A stretch of DNA of 64,000 bases from Lawsonibacter celer (GTDB lineage Bacteria > Bacillota > Clostridia > Oscillospirales > Oscillospiraceae). Positions within the stretch are counted from its first letter, which is position 1. Each line of letters starts with the position of its first letter. Made by a program: the position numbers and the translations under genes. Shown in pieces: positions 32,919-41,619 of this stretch. Below the pieces are notes generated by a model. The model was not told where the DNA came from. It made no database searches and saw nothing but the letters and a program-made list of their open reading frames with translations. The stretch covers positions 88,439 through 152,438 of the forward strand of contig NZ_JACOEA010000007.1 of assembly GCF_014281125.1 (NCBI RefSeq), read 5' to 3'.

Positions 32919-34910
32919 ATGCGAAAAAACAAACTGACCCATCTGCTGGAGCCGAGTCTCCGGCTCTATTTTCTCTTTCTGCTGATCTTTGCCCTGATCT
33001 CTCTGCTCTTTTCCTGGCCCATGGCTGTGGCGGAGCTGGTTGTGGTGGCCATCCTCTATTTCTATTTCCGCCGCAGCAATGCCCAGCGCCAGAAGGAAAT
33101 TCTGAACTATATCGAGCGGGTGAGCACCAATATGGATTCGGCCACTAAGGACACCATGGTCAACTCCCCCCTGCCCATGGTCATCTTCCGGCCGGAGAAC
33201 GACGAGGTCATCTGGTCCAACAGCCGCTTTCTCCAGATCACCGGGGAGCGGGAGCACATGTTTGACATGAAGATCACCGACGCAGTGCCCGACTTCTCCT
33301 CCCGCTGGCTGATGGAGGGTAAGACCGAATGTCCCACCGAGGTCCGGCTGGATCAGCGCCGCTTCCTGGTGTTCGGCCACCTGGTGCGCACCGAGGATTC
33401 CAGCAGCCGGGGCTATTTGGCCACCACCTACTGGGTGGATATTACCGACTTTGCCCAGACCCGCGACGCCTATTATGCCAACCGTCCAGTGGTGGCCATC
33501 CTTACCCTGGACAGCTATGAGGAGCTGATGAAGGGCATCAGCGACAACGCCAAATCCGCCCTGCTCAGCGAAATTGAGGAGAAGATGGCCGCTTGGGCGG
33601 CTCCCGCCCAGGGCCTGTTCCGCCGCTATGACCGGGGCCGTTATCTCTTTGTGTTTGAGGAGCGCTGTCTGGCCCAATTCCAGGAAAAGAAGTTTGACCT
33701 GCTGGACACCGTGCACGACATCGTAAGCCCCAACGGCATTCCCGCCACCTTGTCCATCGGGATCGGCAAGGATGCGGACAGCTTCCAGGATCTGTTCCAG
33801 TACGCCTCCCTGTCGGTGGAAATGGCCCTCTCCCGGGGCGGCGACCAGGCGGTGGTGAAAAACAAATTCAACTTTGAGTTCTACGGCGGGCGCACCAAGG
33901 AGCTGGAGAAGCGCACCAAGGTCAAAAGCCGGGTCATGGCCAACGCCCTGGGGGAGCTGGTGGCCGACGCGTCCCGGGTGCTGGTCATGGGCCACAAATT
34001 CCCCGACCTAGACTGCATCGGCGCGGCCGCCGGCGTATGCGCCATTGCCCGCAAGAAGGGCACTCCGGTGTGTATTGTGCGGGAGCCGGGCCAGAACCCC
34101 GCCAGCGATATGGTGGAGCGGCTGGCCGCTCTGCCCGAGTACCATGAGGTCTTTGTCTCCCCCCAGGACGCCCTCGTCCTTGCGGACGCCAGCGACCTGC
34201 TGGTGGTGGTGGACACCAACCGCCCGGAGCAGGTGGTCAGCGAGGATCTGCTGGCCGCGGTGAACAAGGTGGCGGTCATTGACCACCACCGCCGGGCGGC
34301 CACCTATATTTCCAACGCCGCCCTCAATTTTCACGAGCCCTATGCCTCCTCGGCCAGCGAACTGGTCACTGAGCTTCTGCAGTATCTGCTGGAGCCCGCC
34401 GATCTGCTGCGGGCAGAGGCGGAGGCCCTGCTGGCCGGCGTGGTGCTGGACACCAAGCAGTTTACCATGCGCACCGGCAGCCGCACCTTTGAGGCCGCGG
34501 CCTTCCTGCGCCGCTCCGGTGCGGACACCGGGGACGTGAAGAAGCTCTTCCAAAACGACCTGGAGGGCACTATCGCCCGCTACGACATCATCCAGAACGC
34601 CCGCATGTACCGGGACGGGGTGGCCGTGGCCGTGGTGGACCACACTGTCGGCCGGGTGACGGCCGCCCAGGCGGCCGATGAGCTGCTGAACATTTCGGGC
34701 ATTGACACCTCCTTTGTGCTCTTCCCGGACGGAGACCGGGTGATCGTCTCGGCCCGCTCCATGGGAGATGTGAACGTGCAGGTGATTCTGGAGAAGTTGG
34801 GCGGCGGCGGCAACGCCGCCACCGCAGGCGCACAGATTCAGAGTGCCACCCTGGACTCCGCCGCCCGCTCCCTGCTGAGGGCCATCGACCAGTATTTTGA
34901 GGATGAATGA
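32919..34910 (+). CDS. gdpP: GdpP-type cyclic-di-AMP phosphodiesterase
   Basis: The product has 663 residues. Two membrane spans (about 13-50) are followed by a PAS-like domain (about 80-180, MVIFRPENDEVIWSNSRFLQ), a degenerate GGDEF domain (about 190-330, RYDRGRYLFVFEE in place of GGDEF), then DHH (GHKFPDLDCIGAA near 357-369; IDHHRR near 454-459) and DHHA1 (GGGGNAATAGAQ). It hydrolyses c-di-AMP, which controls K+ and osmolyte balance and wall homeostasis. The ATG at 32919 follows GGGAGG. The order gdpP-rplI-dnaB is conserved in Firmicutes. The DHH metal residues are present. Confidence 0.95.
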   Translation: MRKNKLTHLLEPSLRLYFLFLLIFALISLLFSWPMAVAELVVVAILYFYFRRSNAQRQKEILNYIERVSTNMDSATKDTMVNSPLPMVIFRPENDEVIWSNSRFLQITGEREHMFDMKITDAVPDFSSRWLMEGKTECPTEVRLDQRRFLVFGHLVRTEDSSSRGYLATTYWVDITDFAQTRDAYYANRPVVAILTLDSYEELMKGISDNAKSALLSEIEEKMAAWAAPAQGLFRRYDRGRYLFVFEERCLAQFQEKKFDLLDTVHDIVSPNGIPATLSIGIGKDADSFQDLFQYASLSVEMALSRGGDQAVVKNKFNFEFYGGRTKELEKRTKVKSRVMANALGELVADASRVLVMGHKFPDLDCIGAAAGVCAIARKKGTPVCIVREPGQNPASDMVERLAALPEYHEVFVSPQDALVLADASDLLVVVDTNRPEQVVSEDLLAAVNKVAVIDHHRRAATYISNAALNFHEPYASSASELVTELLQYLLEPADLLRAEAEALLAGVVLDTKQFTMRTGSRTFEAAAFLRRSGADTGDVKKLFQNDLEGTIARYDIIQNARMYRDGVAVAVVDHTVGRVTAAQAADELLNISGIDTSFVLFPDGDRVIVSARSMGDVNVQVILEKLGGGGNAATAGAQIQSATLDSAARSLLRAIDQYFEDE

Positions 34911-34983
34911 CCCCAGCGCAGAAAAACCGGGAGCCGCGCAGAGCCGCCTGTCCCCCGCTTGGATTTTGAAAGGAGAACATCAG

Positions 34984-35430
34984 ATGAAAGTAATTCTACT
35001 GCAGGACGTAAAGGGCCAGGGCAAAAAGGGCCAGCTGGTAGACGCGTCCGACGGATACGCCCGCAACTTCCTGCTGCCCCGCAAGCTGGCGGTGGCCGCC
35101 ACGGCGGAAAACCTGAACACCATGAAAATGCAGGAGAAAGCCAAAAAGGCCCAGGAGGCCGCCGAGAAGGCGGAGGCTGAGGCCATTGCCGCCAGGCTCA
35201 AGGAGCTGAGCGTGAAGATCGTGGCCAAGGGCGGCAACGGCGGGCGGCTCTTCGGCGCCGTGACCTCCAAGGAGATCGCCGACGCCCTGAGCGCCCAGCA
35301 CGGCATCACCATCAACAAGAGCAAGATCGTCCAGGACGAACCCATCAAGGCCTTCGGCGGCTACGAGCTTAAGTGCAAGCTGGGCTACGAGGTGGTGGGG
35401 ACCCTGAAGGTCGTCGTGGCGGAGGGCTGA
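34984..35430 (+). CDS. rplI: 50S ribosomal protein L9
   Basis: The product has 148 residues with the L9 N-terminal signature MKVILLQDVKGQGKKGQLVD and DGYARNFLLPRKLA (residues 23-36). A charged connecting helix (about 42-75) and a C-terminal domain LFGAVTSKEIADAL follow. It binds 23S rRNA near the L1 stalk base. It sits between gdpP and dnaB, as in many Firmicutes. The ATG at 34984 follows AAAGGAG. Confidence 0.97.
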   Translation: MKVILLQDVKGQGKKGQLVDASDGYARNFLLPRKLAVAATAENLNTMKMQEKAKKAQEAAEKAEAEAIAARLKELSVKIVAKGGNGGRLFGAVTSKEIADALSAQHGITINKSKIVQDEPIKAFGGYELKCKLGYEVVGTLKVVVAEG

Positions 35431-35518
35431 GGCCCGTCCAAAACGGCCCCTCTCCGCATCAGCGCGGCATCCCCGTCCCCCGCAGGGGGCCGCCGCCACA
35501 CATCCAGGAGGTGATTTC

Positions 35519-36871
35519 ATGGCGACAGAGGAGGAACTGCTGGTCCGCCAGATGCCCCACAGCGTGGAGGCGGAACAGAGCGTCCTGGGTTCCATGCTCA
35601 TTGACGCCCGCTGCGTGCCCCAGGTCATTGAGGAGCTGAAACCCGAAGACTTTTACCTGCGCACCAACCGGGAGATCTATGAGACCATCTACTCCATGTT
35701 CAACTTCTCCCTGACCATTGACCCGGTGACCGTACTGGACCACATGCGCCAGAACGGGGTATACGACGAGAACACCTCCCGCAATTACATCCTCCAGCTG
35801 ATGGAGATCACCCCCACGGCGGCCAATGTAAAGGAGTATGTGGCCATCGTGAAGGATAAGGCCCTCCTGCGGCGCATTGCCGAGACCGCCGGGGACCTGA
35901 CCGCCCTCATTCAGGAGGGCACCGGCACCGCCCAGGAGGTGCTGGAGGCAGCGGAGCAGCGGATTTATGCCATCCGGCAGGGCCGCGCCTCCCAGGGACT
36001 GGAGCACATCTCCAGCGTGATTCTCGGCGTTTATGAGCGCCTCAACGAGCTGGCCGCCAGCGGCCAGGCAGTGCCGGGGCTAAGCACCGGCCTGCCCGAC
36101 GTGGACGCGGCCATCTCCGGTCTAAACCGGTCCGACCTGATTCTGCTGGCCGCCCGCCCCGGCATGGGCAAGACGTCCATGGCCCTGAACATCCTGCTGC
36201 ACGCGGGCAAGTTCTCCGGCAAGACCGTGGTTTTTTTCTCCCTGGAGATGAGCCGGGAGCAGCTGGCCATGCGCCTGATCTCCGGAGAGTCCTTTGTGGA
36301 CAACAAAAAGCTGGTCACCGGTAAGCTGGCTGAGGAGGACTGGACCAAAATTGCCGCCGCCTCGGCCGCCCTGAACCAGACGCAGATTCTCATTGACGAC
36401 AACCCGGCCCTGAGCGTGGCGGACATGAACGCCAAATGCCGCCGGGTGGATAATCTGGGGCTGGTGGTCATAGACTACCTCCAGCTCATGACCTCCGCCG
36501 GCGGTCCCTCCCGCAGCGGCGACAACCGGCAGCAGATTGTCTCTGACATCTCCCGCGCCCTGAAAATTATGGCCAAGGAGCTGAATGTGCCCGTGCTCTG
36601 CCTGTCCCAGCTCTCCCGCGCCAATGAGGCCCGCACCAACAAGCGCCCCATGCTCTCTGACCTGCGCGAGTCGGGCGCCATTGAGCAGGACGCGGACATC
36701 GTGATGTTCCTCTATCGGGACGACTACTACAACGAGGACAGCGAAAACCACAACTTGGCGGAATGCATCATTGCCAAAAACCGCCACGGCGAGACGGGGA
36801 CGGTGGAACTGCAGTGGCTGCCCGAATACACTACCTTCTCCTCCATTGACCGGCGCCACGAGGAGTACTGA
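35519..36871 (+). CDS. dnaB: Replicative DNA helicase
   Basis: The product is a 450-residue RecA-fold hexameric helicase for fork unwinding. The N-terminal domain (about 1-115) starts with MPHSVEAEQSVLGSML. Walker A is ARPGMGKTSMALN (about 211-223). Walker B-like VVIDYLQLM is near 318-326, and SQLSRANEARTNKRPMLSDL plus RESGAIEQDADIV lie at about 365-395. The ATG at 35519 follows AGGAGG. It is directly followed by tilS, one base after the stop. Confidence 0.97.
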   Translation: MATEEELLVRQMPHSVEAEQSVLGSMLIDARCVPQVIEELKPEDFYLRTNREIYETIYSMFNFSLTIDPVTVLDHMRQNGVYDENTSRNYILQLMEITPTAANVKEYVAIVKDKALLRRIAETAGDLTALIQEGTGTAQEVLEAAEQRIYAIRQGRASQGLEHISSVILGVYERLNELAASGQAVPGLSTGLPDVDAAISGLNRSDLILLAARPGMGKTSMALNILLHAGKFSGKTVVFFSLEMSREQLAMRLISGESFVDNKKLVTGKLAEEDWTKIAAASAALNQTQILIDDNPALSVADMNAKCRRVDNLGLVVIDYLQLMTSAGGPSRSGDNRQQIVSDISRALKIMAKELNVPVLCLSQLSRANEARTNKRPMLSDLRESGAIEQDADIVMFLYRDDYYNEDSENHNLAECIIAKNRHGETGTVELQWLPEYTTFSSIDRRHEEY

Positions 36872-36872
36872 T

Positions 36873-38261
36873 ATGGGGGCCGAGCAGAGCGCCCGGGCCC
36901 TCATCCGGCAATACGGCCTGATCCCGCCCGGAAGCACCGTACTGTGCGCGGTGTCGGGGGGCGCGGACTCGGTGTGCCTGCTCCACCTGCTGCACCGCCT
37001 GCAGGGGGAGATTCCCTTCACCCTGGCCGCCGCACACTACAACCACCGGCTGCGGGGGGCAGAGTCGGACCGGGATGAGGATTTTGTCCGGGATTTTACG
37101 GCCCGCTTCCTAGATCCCCGGCCGCCCCGGCTGGTGGTGGGCTCCGGGGATGTGGCGCAGGAGGCCAAGCGCCGGGGGACCGGCCTGGAAGAGACCGCCC
37201 GAGACATGCGCTACGCCTTCCTTCGGGAGACGGCGCAGGCCCTTGGCGCCCATGTGATCGCCCTGGCCCACAATGCCGACGATCATGCGGAAACCATGCT
37301 GCTCCACTTGCTCCGGGGCTGTGCGCTGCGGGGTCTCACCGGTATTCTGCCCCGGCGGGACGACTTGGTGCGCCCGCTGCTGACCACGCCCCGGCGGGAG
37401 ATCGAGGCCTACCTGCACGCCTACGGCCTGCCCCACGTGGAGGACAGCACCAACGCGGACGACTCCTATGCCCGGAACCGGGTGCGGCACCAGATCCTTC
37501 CCCTTCTGCAGGAGATCGACCCCGGCTTTCTCCCCCGTATGTGGAGCACCGCACAACTGCTCCAGACCGACGAGGCCTATCTCTCCGCCCAGGCCCAGGC
37601 CGCCTGCTCCCGCGCCCGCTGGGCGGATGGGGAACTGGCGCTTCCGGCCGCCGACCTGGCTGGACTGCCCGATGCACTGGCCCCCAGGGCCGTCCGATTT
37701 CTGATCGGGCAGCTACGCTCCGGCAACGACGACTGCACCGCCGCCCACCTGAACGCCGTTGTGGCCCTGGCCCGGGGGAGCGATCCCTCGGCCTCGGTCC
37801 GGCTCCCCGGCGGGCTGCTGGCACAGCGCTCCTACCAGGACTTGCTTTTCACCTTTCGGAGTGCGCCCCCCCCTCTCCAGCCCGTCATCCCGGATCTGAA
37901 CGGAGTAACGGCGGCCGGAGATACACCCTGGCTGCTGCGCTGCCGCAGGACCTTCTGCCCGGAAAATCCCCCCCTGGGCCCCGACGCCTTCTGGGTGTCC
38001 CTGGGCCGCCTTTCCGGGCCGCTGACCCTCCGCTCCCGGCAGACTGGGGACCGGCTTTCCCCGCCCGGCCGTGGCGGCAAAACCCTGAAAAAATGGCTGA
38101 TCGAGACACGCGTCCCCCGTCGGGAGCGGGAGCGCATCCCTGTGCTGGCGGACCAGCTGGGGGTCGTGGCGGTCGCCGGCCTGGGGCCCGACCGGAGCCG
38201 CCTGGCCCGCCCGGGGGAGGATGCCCTGGAGCTTCAATTTATTTGTAAAAAGAGAGAGTGA
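36873..38261 (+). CDS. tilS: tRNA(Ile)-lysidine synthase
   Basis: This 462-residue N-type ATP pyrophosphatase attaches lysine to C34 of the CAU-anticodon tRNA-Ile so that it reads AUA. It has the PP-loop VSGGADSVCLL (about 26-36), HYNHRLRGAESDRDE (about 58-72), GTGLEETARDMRY (about 106-118) and HNADDHAETMLLHLLRG (about 132-148). The C-terminal TilS domain includes GKTLKKWLIE (about 405-414). The ATG lies one base after the dnaB stop. The tilS-hpt-ftsH order is typical of Firmicutes. Confidence 0.95.
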   Translation: MGAEQSARALIRQYGLIPPGSTVLCAVSGGADSVCLLHLLHRLQGEIPFTLAAAHYNHRLRGAESDRDEDFVRDFTARFLDPRPPRLVVGSGDVAQEAKRRGTGLEETARDMRYAFLRETAQALGAHVIALAHNADDHAETMLLHLLRGCALRGLTGILPRRDDLVRPLLTTPRREIEAYLHAYGLPHVEDSTNADDSYARNRVRHQILPLLQEIDPGFLPRMWSTAQLLQTDEAYLSAQAQAACSRARWADGELALPAADLAGLPDALAPRAVRFLIGQLRSGNDDCTAAHLNAVVALARGSDPSASVRLPGGLLAQRSYQDLLFTFRSAPPPLQPVIPDLNGVTAAGDTPWLLRCRRTFCPENPPLGPDAFWVSLGRLSGPLTLRSRQTGDRLSPPGRGGKTLKKWLIETRVPRRERERIPVLADQLGVVAVAGLGPDRSRLARPGEDALELQFICKKRE

Positions 38262-38266
38262 GCGAG

Positions 38267-38818
38267 ATGGAACATATGCTGGACCGGGACATTGAGCGTG
38301 TCCTCTTTTCCCAGGAGGAGCTGCGCTGCCGGGTGGGCGAGATTGCCCGCGAAATTGAGCGGGACTACCAGGGGAAGGAGCCTCTGCTGGTAAGCGTGCT
38401 GCGGGGCTCCTTTGTGTTTATGGCCGACCTGGTGCGCAGCATTAACCTACCCTGCACGGTGGACTTTATGGCGGTCTCCTCCTACGGCGCCGGCACCGCC
38501 TCTTCCGGCCAGGTCAAGATTGTCAAGGACCTATCTGAACACATCGAGGGGAAGGACGTCATCGTGGTGGAGGATATTCTGGACAGCGGAAACACCCTGA
38601 ATTATCTGCTGAAGATTCTTCAGGCCCGCCACCCCGCCTCCATCCGGCTGTGCACTCTGCTGGATAAGCCCTCCCGCCGGGTCAAGCCGGTGGAGCTGCA
38701 CTATTCCGGCTTTTCCATCCCCGATTACTTTGTGGTGGGCTACGGCCTGGACTTTGCGGAGCGATACCGCAACCTTCCCTATATCGGGGTGCTCAAGCCC
38801 TGTGTATATGAGGAATGA
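38267..38818 (+). CDS. hpt: Hypoxanthine-guanine phosphoribosyltransferase
   Basis: The product is a 183-residue purine salvage enzyme that makes IMP or GMP from the base and PRPP. It has LLVSVLRGSFVFMADLVR (about 41-58), and the PRPP loop VIVVEDILDSGNTLNYLL (about 98-115). DYFVVGYGLDFAERYRNLPY (about 155-174) binds the base. The start may be this ATG or a GTG at 38258 that overlaps the tilS stop (GTGA). I list the ATG because its distance to the purine-rich GAGAG is better. Translational coupling with tilS is likely in either case. Confidence 0.94.
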   Translation: MEHMLDRDIERVLFSQEELRCRVGEIAREIERDYQGKEPLLVSVLRGSFVFMADLVRSINLPCTVDFMAVSSYGAGTASSGQVKIVKDLSEHIEGKDVIVVEDILDSGNTLNYLLKILQARHPASIRLCTLLDKPSRRVKPVELHYSGFSIPDYFVVGYGLDFAERYRNLPYIGVLKPCVYEE

Positions 38819-38873
38819 GATGATTCTCCCGGAATAATCCGCTAGTTTTGCCCGGAAAGGACGTGGCCTTTGT

Positions 38874-40781
38874 TTGAGTAAGAAACGAAACCTGCGGGAC
38901 GTGGGCTTTTACCTGCTGATCGCCCTGATCCTGCTGATGACGGTCTTTGCCCTGCGGGGCGGACTGGATGCCAGCGAGCGCACCACCTACGGCGAGATCC
39001 GCCGCCTGCTGGAGCAGGAGCAGGTGGCCCAGGTCCAGCTGAAGGACTCCACCCTTACCCTCTGGCTCCGGGAGCCGGTGGACGGCCAGGAGTCCGTGAC
39101 CTTTGAGCTGGCGTATCCCGACTGGTTCTACCACGATTTCAACGACCTGATTGTGGATCAGGTCCACCGGGGTGTGATCAGCGATTATGATTATATCCAG
39201 GGCTTCCGCACACCCGCCTGGGTCTCCTTCCTCCCCATCGTGGCCACGTTGGTGGTGGTGGGGCTGCTGTGGTATGTGATGTTTCTGCGCCAGAACGGCG
39301 GAGGGGGCGGCGGAGCGGACCGCACCGCCCGCTTCGGCAGGGCCCGCACCCGCACCGGCGCAGATGAGCAGAAGAAGGTCACCTTCGACGATGTGGCCGG
39401 CGCGGTGGAGGAGAAGGCCGAGCTGCAGGAAATTGTGGAGTTTCTCCGGGACCCAAAGCGCTTTCTGGAGCTGGGGGCCCGCATTCCCAAGGGCGTGCTT
39501 CTGGTGGGCCCTCCGGGCACCGGCAAGACTCTGCTGGCCAAGGCCGTGGCCGGTGAGGCGGGGGTGCATTTCCTGTCCATCTCCGGCTCGGACTTTGTAG
39601 AGCTATACGTGGGCGTGGGCGCCAGCCGTGTGCGCGACCTGTTTGACCAGGCCAAGAAAAACGCCCCGGCCATTGTGTTTATTGATGAAATCGACGCCGT
39701 GGGCCGCCAGAGAGGTGCAGGTCTGGGCGGCGGCCATGACGAGCGGGAGCAGACCCTTAACCAGTTGCTGGTGGAGATGGACGGCTTCGGCAACAACGAG
39801 GGCGTGGTGGTCATGGCGGCCACCAACCGGCAGGACATCCTGGATCCCGCCCTGCTTCGCCCGGGCCGGTTTGACCGGCAGGTGTATGTGGGCTATCCGG
39901 ACATCAAGGGCCGGGAGGCCATCCTGCGGGTCCACGCCCGCAACAAGCCTCTGGGCGACGACGTAAGCCTGGCCGACCTGGCCAAGGCCACCGGCGGCTT
40001 TACCGGCGCGGATCTGGAGAACCTGATGAACGAGGCCGCTCTGCTGGCCGCCCGCCGCCACAACCGCTTTATCTCCATGCAGGACCTGCACGAGGCGGTG
40101 ATCAAGGTCATCGCCGGCCCGGAGAAGAAGAGCCGGGTGGTGATTGAGCGGGAACGGAAGCTCACAGCCTATCACGAGGCGGGTCACGCCATTGTGATTC
40201 ACGGTCTGGAGACCCAGGACCCGGTGCATCAGATCACCATCATCCCCCGGGGCATGGCGGGGGGCATGACCATCTCCCTGCCCCAGGAGGACGTCTCTTT
40301 CCAGTCCCGGAAGGAGCTGACCGAGCGCATCTCGGTCTGTCTGGGCGGTCGGGCCGCCGAGCAGCTGGCCCTGGGGGATATCTCCACCGGCGCGGGCAGC
40401 GACCTGCAGAAGGCCTCCTCCATCGCCCGCAATATGGTCACCCGCTACGGCATGAGTGCCAAGGTGGGCAACGTGGTCTTCGACTCCGGGCATGACGAGG
40501 TGTTTATCGGCCGCTCCATGGCCCAGACCAAGAACTACTCGGAGGAGGTGGCCGCCCTCATTGACGAGGAGGTCAAGGCCCTCATCGACCAGGCCTATGC
40601 CCGCTGCGAGGAAATTCTCCAGGCCAACCGGGCCCAGCTGGACTTTGTGGCCGACTACCTGCTGAAATACGAGAACATGGACGCCAAGACCTTTGCCCTT
40701 GTCTTTACCGATCCGGACGCCGTGCGCCCGCCGGAGGGCTACGGTCCGGACAAACCGGAGCGCGGACATGAAGCGGATTGA
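38874..40781 (+). CDS. ftsH: ATP-dependent zinc metalloprotease FtsH
   Basis: The product is a 635-residue membrane AAA protease for quality control. Two membrane spans (about 7-26 and 118-140) flank an extracytoplasmic domain. A glycine-rich linker precedes the AAA module: [18 protein letters not shown] (about 210-227), [12 protein letters not shown] and the second region of homology near [18 protein letters not shown]. The zinc site is HEAGH (about 434-438). Translation most likely starts at TTG 38874, eleven bases after GGAAAGGA, as no ATG or GTG fits. Its last 14 bases overlap the macro-domain gene. Confidence 0.95.
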   Translation: MSKKRNLRDVGFYLLIALILLMTVFALRGGLDASERTTYGEIRRLLEQEQVAQVQLKDSTLTLWLREPVDGQESVTFELAYPDWFYHDFNDLIVDQVHRGVISDYDYIQGFRTPAWVSFLPIVATLVVVGLLWYVMFLRQNGGGGGGADRTARFGRARTRTGADEQKKVTFDDVAGAVEEKAELQEIVEFLRDPKRFLELGARIPKGVLLVGPPGTGKTLLAKAVAGEAGVHFLSISGSDFVELYVGVGASRVRDLFDQAKKNAPAIVFIDEIDAVGRQRGAGLGGGHDEREQTLNQLLVEMDGFGNNEGVVVMAATNRQDILDPALLRPGRFDRQVYVGYPDIKGREAILRVHARNKPLGDDVSLADLAKATGGFTGADLENLMNEAALLAARRHNRFISMQDLHEAVIKVIAGPEKKSRVVIERERKLTAYHEAGHAIVIHGLETQDPVHQITIIPRGMAGGMTISLPQEDVSFQSRKELTERISVCLGGRAAEQLALGDISTGAGSDLQKASSIARNMVTRYGMSAKVGNVVFDSGHDEVFIGRSMAQTKNYSEEVAALIDEEVKALIDQAYARCEEILQANRAQLDFVADYLLKYENMDAKTFALVFTDPDAVRPPEGYGPDKPERGHEAD

Positions 40782-41289
40782 CACCCTGCTGGGAGACATC
40801 ACCACGGTCCGCGCCGACGCCATTGTCAACGCCGCCAATTGTACCCTGCTGGGGGGCGGCGGGGTGGACGGCGCCATTCACCGGGCCGCCGGCCCCCAAC
40901 TTCTGGCGGAGTGCCGCACCCTGAACGGCTGTGAGACCGGGCTGGCCAAGATCACCGGGGGCTACCGTCTCCCCGCCCGGTATGTGATTCATACCCCCGG
41001 CCCCATCTGGCGCGGGGGAGGGCATGGGGAACGCGCTCTTTTGGCCTCCTGCTACCGCAGCTGCATGGCCCTGGCGGCAGAGTACGGCTGCCGGAGCGTG
41101 GCCTTTCCCTCCATCTCCACGGGCGTGTATCACTTCCCCCTGGAGCTGGCCGCGCCCATCGCCGCCGCCGCGGTGAGCGCCTGCCTCTCGGAGGAGGGTA
41201 ACAGCGTGCAGCACGTCACATTTGTCTGTTTCAGCCAGGAGGTCAAGGACGCCTACGACGCGGCGCTGGCCGACGTCCGCCGGCTTTAA
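40768..41289 (+). CDS. Macro-domain ADP-ribose hydrolase
   Basis: The product is a 173-residue single macro domain. ADP-ribose binding motifs are [20 protein letters not shown] (about 9-28), [14 protein letters not shown] (about 29-42) and [11 protein letters not shown] (about 114-124). The family removes ADP-ribose from proteins or acts on O-acetyl-ADP-ribose or other ADP-ribosyl groups. It starts 14 bases inside the end of ftsH, so the two are translationally linked. No ADP-ribosyltransferase or sirtuin gene lies in the window. A strong terminator follows. Confidence 0.9.
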   Translation: MKRIDTLLGDITTVRADAIVNAANCTLLGGGGVDGAIHRAAGPQLLAECRTLNGCETGLAKITGGYRLPARYVIHTPGPIWRGGGHGERALLASCYRSCMALAAEYGCRSVAFPSISTGVYHFPLELAAPIAAAAVSACLSEEGNSVQHVTFVCFSQEVKDAYDAALADVRRL

Positions 41290-41307
41290 CCAATGACGCA
41301 TCAGATG

Positions 41308-41348
41308 GGTGCGGCGGCACGGAGCAACACCGTTCCGCCGCACCTTTT
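41308..41348 (+). terminator. Intrinsic terminator at the end of the gdpP-ftsH-macro cluster
   Basis: A 10-bp stem GGTGCGGCGG / CCGCCGCACC (41308-41317, 41335-41344) extended by ACGG/CCGT is followed by TTTT. Confidence 0.88.
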
Positions 41349-41382
41349 CCCTGTGCCGCCACTTTTCTCCGCAGTTTTGGGG

Positions 41383-41411
41383 TTGCGAAACCGGTCCTGC
41401 CGGTTTATAAT
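41383..41411 (+). promoter_or_regulatory. Putative promoter of mgtE
   Basis: TTGCGA (41383-41388), 17 bases, and TATAAT (41406-41411) place the start near 41418, giving a leader of about 200 bases before mgtE. Confidence 0.65.
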
Positions 41412-41470
41412 TATAATTTGTGGGGCCATTCGGCTCCGTTTTCGATTTGATATTTAAAGGGGTGAACGAA

Positions 41471-41560
41471 ATGGACGCAGGAAGTAGTAGCGGCACAGTG
41501 ACCGGCCGAAGTCGGATTGGATATCGAATTGCTCCTGTGGCCATTTTATACCCTCTGTAA
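41471..41560 (+). CDS. Putative 29-residue leader peptide upstream of mgtE
   Basis: An ATG (41471) eight bases after AAGGGG opens a 29-codon frame that ends at TAA 41558-41560. The product begins MDAGSSSGTVTGRSR and ends APVAILYPL. The frame also lies within a sequence that can fold, since GGGGTGAACGAAATGG (41459-41474) can partly pair with CCATTTTATACCCT (41541-41554). It ends 59 bases before mgtE. It does not match the M-box aptamer that I know upstream of mgtE genes. A regulatory leader ORF is the best reading. It could be an incidental short frame within a structured RNA. Confidence 0.5.
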   Translation: MDAGSSSGTVTGRSRIGYRIAPVAILYPL

Positions 41561-41585
41561 CGCTGGCCGTTTCTGTGTCTCTACT

Positions 41586-41608
41586 TCCTAATTTCTTGAG
41601 ATTTAGGA
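41586..41608 (+). promoter_or_regulatory. Hairpin that can mask the mgtE Shine-Dalgarno site
   Basis: TCCTAA (41586-41591) is the exact complement of TTAGGA (41603-41608), which is part of the mgtE ribosome site TTTAGGAGG. Pairing would block initiation at 41620. Confidence 0.45.
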
Positions 41609-41619
41609 GGAAAGAAACA

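Noticed and set aside
36771..36872. Longer N-terminal extension of tilS
   Set aside because: It would run through the end of dnaB in another frame and lacks a ribosome site. The SGGADS loop begins at a normal distance from ATG 36873.
41412..41619. M-box (ykoK) or yybP-ykoY riboswitch upstream of mgtE
   Set aside because: Neither the M-box core nor the yybP-ykoY conserved loops are visible. The region is listed as a leader ORF with an SD-masking hairpin instead.
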